Both the position numbers and the translations under genes were made by a program. DNA of 64,000 bases from Bacteroidota bacterium (GTDB lineage: Bacteria; Bacteroidota; Bacteroidia; B-17B0; Aurantibacillaceae): assembly GCA_029237825.1 (NCBI GenBank), contig JAQZBQ010000002.1, positions 1 to 64,000 on the forward strand. Reading direction: 5' to 3'. Numbering within the stretch: position 1 is the stretch's first letter; each line of letters starts with the position of its first letter. Under the pieces are notes generated by a model. The model was given only the letters and a program-made list of their open reading frames with translations, was not told the origin of the DNA and did no database searches. Shown in pieces: positions 57,701-64,000 of the stretch.

Positions 57701-60700
57701 TTATTCCTGGTATAAAACCTATTATGTTTAATGAATGAAGTTCGGAAAACGAAATTTCCACGACTACTTTCATCGATGAGAATTTCCTGAGTTTTCATCG
57801 AAGCGGTTTGAAAAACAGTAACACGTGGCTGTCCTTTGGACTCGGTTTCAAAAAGGTAGTTCACATTAGGATAACCAGATGACAAAATGTATTCAATTTT
57901 TTCACCGGGTTCGCCTTTAGTCTTGGGAAAATAAAACCATTCGGAATTTAGCTCAGGAATATCCGAGGAATTTTTATTGAAAATTGTAATGTATTCAACG
58001 GCTTTTACGTCTTCGCCGAATTTATCTTTGCATAGTGCTTCTATAAGGTATACGCCAGGCGAAAATGTTTTAAATTCTTGTGACAAGTCATAATCTTTTT
58101 TTAAGCCGGTATTAAATTGTTTTTCCAGAACTTTTTGTTCTTTTTCCCATTTGTATTTATTGTTTTCATCTGCATACAAATCATTTGGAAAGGTTTTATA
58201 ATATTCTTCCTGAGCTAGACTATGGCGGTCAGGTTGGGACCAAAGGCGATTCCTGAATACTTTTTGTGGCTGCTTCAATTTGTAGATGGTAAAACTTCCT
58301 TTTGTGATTTCATCTGTTCCGTTTAAATTGGTAGCTGTTATCCGGATGGATTTGGCAGTATTGATTTCAATAATGCCATCACTTGAGATCACTAATTGTA
58401 GTGCCTGGTAGCCTACATACACATTTGTTTTTGTGCTATGCGTTTCTCCGTTAATATCAGTCACATCGGCGGTCACTTCATAATTGTATGTTGCAAAACT
58501 TGTTTTTTGTATGGATTCGTCGGGCAGCGCCTTAAAATTAATGATATAGGTGCCCGTATCATTTGTAGTCGTTTCTCCGTTCGTAATTTCAGTATCTGAT
58601 GATCCCGTATTTGGCCTGTACCACCAATACCAGTATGGGTAATTTACTTTTCTTACTACTCTGTATGATACCTTCGCTCCATCAATTGGGTTCCCGGAAT
58701 ATGCTTTACCTTTTCCACTTATACTAACATCGTCATTTAATCGGTAGCTGCCTGCTACTGGGTTAAAAGTAACTTCAAATTTTGGTCGTTTGTAATCCTC
58801 GACCGATACGTAAGCATTACCATATCCATCCGATATTCGCATGCTGCCGTTTAAACCGTTCTGCGGTGCAATAAACGAACCCGAAATGGTTCCAAACTCA
58901 TTCGTGGTGGCTTCTATTGAACTTACTTTCTGATAATTGACATCATAAAAAGTCACGGTAACCGGATAGTTTGTTTTTAATGTATGATTTTGATTATTTG
59001 TTGATTCCAGGAGGATCGACTTGAAATACACTGTTTGTCCAGGCCGATAAATTGCACGGTCGGTAAACAGATGCGACTGAATCCGCGTATAATTTTTTTC
59101 ATTTGGGCGATAGGTATAAAAACTATTGTTATTGAAATACGTATCGTTACCATTCATAAACTCTATAAAGAATTGCTTGTCATTTATCGAATTGTAACTA
59201 ACATTTAAGTAGCCCTGTTCATTTGTTTTGAAAGACGGACCTTTGGTTATTTTATATTCCCGGTCTTTATAATCATAATGTTCAAACCAGATTTGTGCCG
59301 GTATTGATTTCAGTGGCTCTCCGGTTTGCCGATGTAGAGCATAGAAATCGTAAGATCCATCATCTTTTCTCCGTTCTGTACTGGCAATGTCGGAAATTAT
59401 GCATGTGCTGTATCCAACCATATTGTGGTTGTATTTGAAATCCTCAGTTAATGAACTAAGAATAACATAATATCCTGCGGGCAATTCCGGTAATTTGATT
59501 TCCGTAAAGTGGTTCTGAAAATCACCGTCGTTAATTATTTCCTGCGTGAATGTTTTAACTTCTGGGAATGATTTCAATTTTTCAAATAATTCCTTGCCAT
59601 ACTTTTTTCGGAACGTATTCCGCAGCTCGTTGCTGGAGGACTTCACAATCTTAAAATGTAATCTGTCAACATTTTGGGAGCTAATTAATGCTCTGAAGGG
59701 CTTTACTGGCTCATTAACTTCCTCAATCGTCATATTATAACTTTTAGTGAGGATGGTATTGACCAGGTTTTTACATTGAATTGCTCCATAAGAATCCGGG
59801 AACGTTGCGATGGCTTTTTCACAAATTTCCTTCGCAATTTTTTTATGCCACTTATAAGTATCGCTCTCTAATGGTTTATATTCTGAAGCTTTTTGAAAAT
59901 ACCAGTTTGCAATCCGAAATTCTACTTCTGTTACGCGCTCATTTTTTAAAAATTTCGATTTTAGAGCATTTAAGGCATTAAAAAACAGCGTGTCTTTTTT
60001 TGGGTGTTGTGAATTCGCGTGTATAAAATCGAGTCGTAATAACTCAATATCTATTAATGCTTCCGGATGTTTGTCGTTTTTATGAAAATTTGTTAAATCC
60101 CGCATAAGTTCCACTGCATAAAACTTTGTTTCGAGGGAATCTGCCGGTTTAGGTATATCTAGGTTTATAAAATCAGGATATGGTTTTAGATACTCGCCAC
60201 TATTAATAGTAAAGCGGTCAGCCGGCCTGGAAACATCTGCTTCCGAATTCATAAAAAAGGATAAGGCTCGGTGCCCTAAAAAATCATAGAGTGTTGGACG
60301 CCATTGTCTGCATTCCATTGTGCCTTTTTGGAGAATATCATCGTACAGATCAATACGCGTTCTTTTGAGGCTGTCTGAATTCTGGAGAGATGCTTTATAG
60401 TTCGATATGATCGCATAATTTATGGCCTTCAGATCCCAGGTTTGAATATCGTCGTTTTTGAAACTCGCGGTAGCCGTTCTATTATAGAATTTCCACCGGT
60501 TGTTTTGGAAATATTGGTAGAACGCATCGGCCAGTATGCTATGCAATACCGGTTTAATCGGATATTTAGCTTCTTCTGCTTCAGTACGCAATTTGAAAAT
60601 CGAATTTTCAAGACTAAATTCCTCTTTATAACTCTCAAATTTCATCCTGTGTAAAATTGCCTTTACAAATTGAGGAGCGTTGTTTTCCAATTTTGCTTTT

Positions 60701-60915
60701 ATGTAAATGCCGTTTACGATCGTCAGAGCGGTTTGAGTGAGCCCTTTTAATTCACAACTATCCACCCGTTTCCATAGTTTTTCATAGGAATCGCCTTTAG
60801 AAAAACTCAACGGCTGTAAATTGTTTTTAGTGAACGTTTCTGAAAAGATTCCGATTGAAATAACCGCCGTTGCAATCAAAAGTAAAGCAACTGTAAATAT
60901 GTTTTTTAGTTTCAT
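54712..60915 (-). CDS. Alpha-2-macroglobulin family protein, thioester type
   Basis: 2067 aa. A signal/anchor helix lies at residues 7-28 with no lipobox. The order matches large bacterial macroglobulins: N-terminal helical region (about 30-390), MG/MG2-type beta domains (RAIYRPGQTVYFKSILLE near 620; SVEDYKRPKFEVTF), an A2M domain (TNEKGEIIIKFTIPESLTKWK near 1300), the thioester motif YECAEQ with Cys1520 and Gln1523, the alpha-alpha toroid around it, and a C-terminal receptor-like domain. Such proteins trap proteases in the periplasm or at the surface. The PbpC partner often found next to E. coli-type A2M is absent. Confidence 0.93.
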   Translation of the reverse strand: MKLKNIFTVALLLIATAVISIGIFSETFTKNNLQPLSFSKGDSYEKLWKRVDSCELKGLTQTALTIVNGIYIKAKLENNAPQFVKAILHRMKFESYKEEFSLENSIFKLRTEAEEAKYPIKPVLHSILADAFYQYFQNNRWKFYNRTATASFKNDDIQTWDLKAINYAIISNYKASLQNSDSLKRTRIDLYDDILQKGTMECRQWRPTLYDFLGHRALSFFMNSEADVSRPADRFTINSGEYLKPYPDFINLDIPKPADSLETKFYAVELMRDLTNFHKNDKHPEALIDIELLRLDFIHANSQHPKKDTLFFNALNALKSKFLKNERVTEVEFRIANWYFQKASEYKPLESDTYKWHKKIAKEICEKAIATFPDSYGAIQCKNLVNTILTKSYNMTIEEVNEPVKPFRALISSQNVDRLHFKIVKSSSNELRNTFRKKYGKELFEKLKSFPEVKTFTQEIINDGDFQNHFTEIKLPELPAGYYVILSSLTEDFKYNHNMVGYSTCIISDIASTERRKDDGSYDFYALHRQTGEPLKSIPAQIWFEHYDYKDREYKITKGPSFKTNEQGYLNVSYNSINDKQFFIEFMNGNDTYFNNNSFYTYRPNEKNYTRIQSHLFTDRAIYRPGQTVYFKSILLESTNNQNHTLKTNYPVTVTFYDVNYQKVSSIEATTNEFGTISGSFIAPQNGLNGSMRISDGYGNAYVSVEDYKRPKFEVTFNPVAGSYRLNDDVSISGKGKAYSGNPIDGAKVSYRVVRKVNYPYWYWWYRPNTGSSDTEITNGETTTNDTGTYIINFKALPDESIQKTSFATYNYEVTADVTDINGETHSTKTNVYVGYQALQLVISSDGIIEINTAKSIRITATNLNGTDEITKGSFTIYKLKQPQKVFRNRLWSQPDRHSLAQEEYYKTFPNDLYADENNKYKWEKEQKVLEKQFNTGLKKDYDLSQEFKTFSPGVYLIEALCKDKFGEDVKAVEYITIFNKNSSDIPELNSEWFYFPKTKGEPGEKIEYILSSGYPNVNYLFETESKGQPRVTVFQTASMKTQEILIDESSRGNFVFRTSFIKHNRFYTRNNLITVPYTNKALDIEFETFRNKLLPGQPEEWKLILKDKKGERAAAELVAGMYDASLDAFKPNNWYFNVHQSYYARLNWSSSTARVANSTEFNELISSYQQLPFRNYDALNYFGLGFYQHNSFKYAEGDYLYESEGKAMDETIVSQNKRTAAAPMMAAKSVSEKNADKDLETISTGNTKESSNLAGGVKTKEVNRNEHSAPGDVSMVTARSNFNETAFFFPHLQTNEKGEIIIKFTIPESLTKWKVMGMAHTKDLKIGNFEKEVITQKELMVQPNAPRFFREGDKLTLVSKISNLSEKELNGQAELEIYDAFSEKEISSTFIEALHGEFPTIGYREFRVKKGGSTIVEWNLHIPEGFSAIKYKIVAKAENFSDGEEAALPVLTNKMLVTESMPMPVRSGQSKEFSFNKFMSQNEGSTTLKNHSYTLEFTANPAWYAVQALPYLMEYPYECAEQTFARFYANSLATHVANSKPKIKAIFDSWKSSSPAVFLSNLEKNQELKSLVLEETPWVLNSKNESENKKRIGLLFDLNKMSNEQQQAFKKLLKKQSSNGGFVWFEGGPDDRYMTQHIITGFSHLDKLSVIKSRENNEIWNMITKAVTYCDQRMREEFESMKKYNPKYLKENHLSYMAIQYLYMRSNFQDIELAKSNREHFEYYKKQAQTYWLQNGRYMQGMIALSLHRYADLKTPKDILKSLKENSITNEEMGMYWKENYGYYWYEAPIEMQALMIEAFDEINNDTKSVEDLKTWLIKSKQTQHWGTTRSTTEAIYALLLKGTDWLVAEPNIEIKVGNETLNPQFDKSLNAEPGTGYFKKTWTSSDIKPATMGKVTIVKKDAGVSYGSMYWQYFEQLDKITPHATPLKINKQLFIQKNTRGGLVMEPILTSTRLKPGDKLKVRIELRVDRDMNYVHMKDMRASGFEPINVFSGYKYQDGLGYYESTRDAATNFFFSYLNKGTYVFEYPLVVNHSGNFSNGITTIQCMYAPEFTSHSEGIRVTVGE

Positions 60916-60966
60916 AGCTTTGATTTTGAATTTGGATGCAGGATGGCAACTAATTCCACATAAGAT

Positions 60967-61734
60967 TTATAAATAGCCTTTCATTTTATAAACCCCATAA
61001 CCCATCATTTCATGAATGATCATATTTAAATGGTGTAGAGCTTCAGAATTTGGTATAAAGCAGTAATCAAACCCAAATTTTCTTATACCCGTTATTTTAT
61101 TTGTAACATATGGTGTAATATTTTTGTAACCCGCTTTTTTAAATATTGCTAAAGAGCGGCGCATGTGAAAGGATGAAGTTACCAGAAGTATGGAACCTTT
61201 GAACTTTAAACTATCCAGCAGGGATTTTGTATAAATGGCGTTTTCAAAAGTATTTCGTGAATTGTTTTCAATAATGATACTGCTATCTGGAATGGAAATA
61301 TTTTGTAAGTATTTCCTGATATAAGCAGCCTCTCTGTGGTGAGGTTGGCTGATACTTCCTGAGCCGCCTGTAATCAGTAATTTTGAAACCCGGTTTTTGT
61401 GATAAAGTTCCAAAGTCTGGAACAACCGGTCACCGGCATACACGAAGTCAATTCGTTCCTGCCTTTCATCGATTCTCCCCATCCCTCCTAAAATTATTGC
61501 CAGGTCATACCGGGTATCTTTCAGATAAACATCATCGTCGGTAAATTCCCATGCCCGCACTAATTCATCAACGATAAATGAATTGGAAATTACATACATA
61601 AAAACAGTTAATGCGAGCGTCCATTTCCGATAACCCGTATGCCATACTCTGAAGAGTAAGTATAGCAAGCCAAAAAAGAGCCACGTATAGGGGGCGATAA
61701 GAAAAGCCAATAATTTCGAGAGGATAAAAAACAT
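60967..61734 (-). CDS. YdcF/DUF218 family membrane-anchored protein
   Basis: 255 aa. Two hydrophobic segments at the N-terminus (about 1-25 and 35-52) anchor a DUF218 domain at 75-225, with AIILGGMGRIDERQERIDF, LLITGGSGSISQPHHREAAYI, ENNSRNTFENAIYTKSLL and LVTSSFHMRRSLAIFKKAG. ElyC/SanA/YdcF relatives take part in envelope or undecaprenyl metabolism. It lies 51 bp upstream of the macroglobulin gene on the same strand and may share its transcript. Confidence 0.9.
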   Translation of the reverse strand: MFFILSKLLAFLIAPYTWLFFGLLYLLFRVWHTGYRKWTLALTVFMYVISNSFIVDELVRAWEFTDDDVYLKDTRYDLAIILGGMGRIDERQERIDFVYAGDRLFQTLELYHKNRVSKLLITGGSGSISQPHHREAAYIRKYLQNISIPDSSIIIENNSRNTFENAIYTKSLLDSLKFKGSILLVTSSFHMRRSLAIFKKAGYKNITPYVTNKITGIRKFGFDYCFIPNSEALHHLNMIIHEMMGYGVYKMKGYL

Positions 61735-61922
61735 GATCTAAATTAAGAAAATTTGAAGTCTCTCAATGCCTTTCACAATTTACAGTTATAAATTTTGATC
61801 GTTTCGTCAGTAAAGATGATTCATATCAGACATTTCGTCAAGCAATAGGTTAATTTTACGACTAATTTTCAGGTATTTTGCGCTGGAATATATTTTGACG
61901 GCCACTTCAAAAAAACAGCAAC

Positions 61923-64000
61923 ATGAATTTAAATAACTTCACAATTAAATCGCAGGAAGCCATTCAGCAGGCTATGCAAATCGCAACAGCTAATGGTAAT
62001 CAGGCAATAGAAAACGGGCATATCCTTAAAGGAATACTTGAGGTGGACGAAAATGTAACGCCTTTCATTTTAAAAAAACTTGGGGTAAATCAAACTGTTT
62101 TTTCCAAGACGGTGGAAGCAATTGTGAACTCTTATCCCAAAGTGAGTGGCGGACAACCTTATTTGTCTAACTCTGCAAACCAGGCAGTAGCTAAAGCTAC
62201 CAATTACCTTAAAGAATTCAAGGATGAGTATGTATCGATTGAACATTTGTTGCTGGGAATATTAGCGAGTAACGATTCTGTTTCGCAATTACTAAAAGAT
62301 AATGGAATCAAAGAGAAAGAATTGAAAGCTGCTATTAGGGATCTTCGCAAAGGATCGACGGTAACCAGCCAGTCTGCCGAAGAAACCTATAATTCATTAA
62401 ACAAGTACGCCATAAATTTAAATACGCAGGCGCGAAATGGTAAGTTAGATCCAGTGATTGGCCGTGACGAGGAGATTCGAAGAGTGTTGCAGATTTTATC
62501 ACGTCGAACCAAAAATAATCCAATTCTTGTAGGTGAACCAGGTGTTGGAAAAACTGCCATCGCAGAAGGCCTTGCTCATCGGATCATTTCCGGGGACGTT
62601 CCGGACAATTTAAAATCCAAGCAGGTGTATGCGCTCGACATGGGGGCTTTAATTGCTGGAGCGAAGTATAAAGGGGAATTTGAAGAACGACTAAAATCTG
62701 TTGTTAAAGAAGTTATCGGAAGCGACGGCGACATTGTTCTTTTTATTGATGAAATTCATACGCTCGTGGGTGCTGGTGGTGGTGGTGAAGGCGCCATGGA
62801 TGCAGCTAATATTTTAAAACCTGCCCTGGCGCGTGGTGAATTGCGTGCAATTGGCGCAACGACTTTAAATGAATATCAAAAATATTTTGAAAAGGATAAA
62901 GCCCTTGAGCGCAGATTTCAAAAGGTGATGGTGGAAGAACCCTCTGAGGAAGATGCAATTTCGATTCTGAGAGGAATTAAAGAAAAGTATGAAGCGCATC
63001 ACAAAGTTCGGATTAAGGATGAAGCTATTATTGCGGCTGTTGAGTTATCACAACGTTATATAAGCGATCGATTTCTTCCGGATAAAGCCATTGACTTAAT
63101 GGACGAGGCGGCCTCCAAATTAAGGATGCAGATCAATTCAATGCCAATTGAGTTAGATGAGCTTGAAAGAAAGATCATGCAACTGGAAATTGAACGTGAA
63201 GCTATGAAGAGAGAAAATGAAGATGCTAAAGTTGAATCTCTCAACCAGGAACTAGCGAATTATAATGACAAGCGAATTGCTCTTAAAGCAAAGTGGCAGA
63301 GCGAAAAAGAAGCTATTGAAGGCGTTCAAAAGGTTAAAGCTCAGATCGAGGATTACAAACAAGAAGCGTCCAACTATGAAAAGCAGGGTGATTTTGGGAA
63401 AGTCGCGGAGATCAGATACGGCAAAATTCAGGAGGCGGAAGCGAGGTTGAAAGGACTGGAAGAAAAATTAAGCGAGGCTAAAGCCAGTGGTTCCCAGCTA
63501 TTGAAGGAGGAAGTAGATAGTGAAGATATTGCAGATGTAATTGCTGCCTGGACAGGAATACCGGTATCGCGTATGCTGCAAAGTGAACGTGAGAAGCTTT
63601 TATTGCTTGAAGAAGAACTTCACAAACGGGTTGTTGGCCAGCACCAGGCTATTGAAGCGATTGCAGACGCGGTTAGGAGAAGCAGGGCAGGGTTGCAGGA
63701 TGCGAAGAAACCTATTGGTTCATTTATTTTCCTTGGAACAACAGGTGTTGGTAAAACCGAACTAGCAAAGGCACTGGCGGATTACCTGTTTAATAACGAA
63801 AACGCTATGACCAGGATTGATATGAGCGAGTACCAGGAACGCCACGCTGTGAGCAGATTGATTGGTGCCCCTCCAGGATATGTTGGATTTGACGAGGGTG
63901 GTCAGTTAACAGAAGCAGTGAGAAGACGACCTTATTCTGTTATCTTGTTGGATGAAATTGAGAAAGCCCACCCGGATGTTTTCAATATACTGCTTCAGGT
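61923..64000 (+). CDS. clpB: ATP-dependent chaperone ClpB, 3' part beyond the right edge
   Basis: The frame from ATG 61923 ([18 protein letters not shown]) is open for 692 codons to the window edge. In order: Clp N-domain repeats (1-145), AAA-1 with Walker [15 protein letters not shown] and Walker [15 protein letters not shown], the long coiled-coil M domain (about 400-520, [20 protein letters not shown]) that separates ClpB from ClpA and ClpC, then AAA-2 with [18 protein letters not shown] and [16 protein letters not shown]. It disaggregates proteins together with DnaK. About 170 residues should follow outside the window. Confidence 0.97.
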   Translation, partial: MNLNNFTIKSQEAIQQAMQIATANGNQAIENGHILKGILEVDENVTPFILKKLGVNQTVFSKTVEAIVNSYPKVSGGQPYLSNSANQAVAKATNYLKEFKDEYVSIEHLLLGILASNDSVSQLLKDNGIKEKELKAAIRDLRKGSTVTSQSAEETYNSLNKYAINLNTQARNGKLDPVIGRDEEIRRVLQILSRRTKNNPILVGEPGVGKTAIAEGLAHRIISGDVPDNLKSKQVYALDMGALIAGAKYKGEFEERLKSVVKEVIGSDGDIVLFIDEIHTLVGAGGGGEGAMDAANILKPALARGELRAIGATTLNEYQKYFEKDKALERRFQKVMVEEPSEEDAISILRGIKEKYEAHHKVRIKDEAIIAAVELSQRYISDRFLPDKAIDLMDEAASKLRMQINSMPIELDELERKIMQLEIEREAMKRENEDAKVESLNQELANYNDKRIALKAKWQSEKEAIEGVQKVKAQIEDYKQEASNYEKQGDFGKVAEIRYGKIQEAEARLKGLEEKLSEAKASGSQLLKEEVDSEDIADVIAAWTGIPVSRMLQSEREKLLLLEEELHKRVVGQHQAIEAIADAVRRSRAGLQDAKKPIGSFIFLGTTGVGKTELAKALADYLFNNENAMTRIDMSEYQERHAVSRLIGAPPGYVGFDEGGQLTEAVRRRPYSVILLDEIEKAHPDVFNILLQ

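Overview
The window comes from the chromosome of a member of the Bacteroidota. The evidence is: type IX secretion (T9SS) sorting domains of type A (gene ending at 48007) and type B (gene at 38298-42773); PKD-rich surface proteins; PorE-like and other OmpA-family envelope proteins; DUF4476; a large alpha-2-macroglobulin; and -7 promoter boxes of the form TAnnTTTG. I cannot name a genus. No rRNA or tRNA gene was seen.

Layout. 1-7.7 kb: the 5' part of a PKD surface protein (cut by the left edge), a YbiT-like ABC-F ATPase with a broken second P-loop, a secreted protein of unknown role, a PorE-like OmpA protein and two small unknown genes. 7.8-12.4 kb: exonuclease III, then a tight reverse-strand operon folK - deoxynucleoside kinase - OmpA-family protein - RluA pseudouridine synthase. 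12.5-17.9 kb: sppA, then an operon of a stand-alone DsbD N-terminal domain, dsbD, dtd and a DUF3592 protein. 17.9-18.4 kb: three copies of a dispersed two-hairpin repeat. 18.4-29.9 kb: a CRISPR island with an unknown 232-aa gene, about 0.7 kb of unassigned DNA, a 51-repeat array, cas2, cas1, a 1524-aa cas9 and a tracrRNA gene (type II-C, no csn2). 30.1-35.1 kb: recJ, yebC, a small gene and a metallo-beta-lactamase-fold hydrolase, with seven more copies of the two-hairpin repeat. 35.1-45.6 kb: reverse-strand genes for DUF2279, YihY, a sterol-desaturase-like enzyme, a 1491-aa T9SS cargo protein with ten Ig-like repeats, a polytopic membrane protein, DUF423 and DUF4476. 45.7-54.6 kb: saccharopine dehydrogenase-like, T9SS type A cargo, ruvX, queD, a membrane protein with a small winged-helix regulator, a Coq4-like protein, a DUF4153-type membrane protein, dgkA, a nucleoside phosphorylase and a SirB1-like protein. 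54.7-64 kb: a 2067-aa alpha-2-macroglobulin, a YdcF-type protein and the first two thirds of clpB.

The most interesting part is the CRISPR locus. The 47-nt repeat looks bipartite: its first half pairs with the tracrRNA anti-repeat, and its second half holds an exact Bacteroidota -7 box (TATCTTTG) with a GTTG 18 nt upstream. Each repeat could therefore start its own crRNA. Two aberrant repeats fit this reading. The first repeat has lost the pairing half but kept the promoter. An internal 22-nt repeat has kept the pairing half but lost the promoter, and its structure is what a mis-measured spacer integration would leave. A terminator follows the array, the tracrRNA has its own promoter overlapping the cas9 start, and a candidate cas9 promoter would make the cas9 leader antisense to the whole tracrRNA.

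The second point of interest is the ten-copy two-hairpin repeat family. Its stems differ in sequence between copies yet stay paired. It surrounds the CRISPR island and fills most of the long gene-free stretches.
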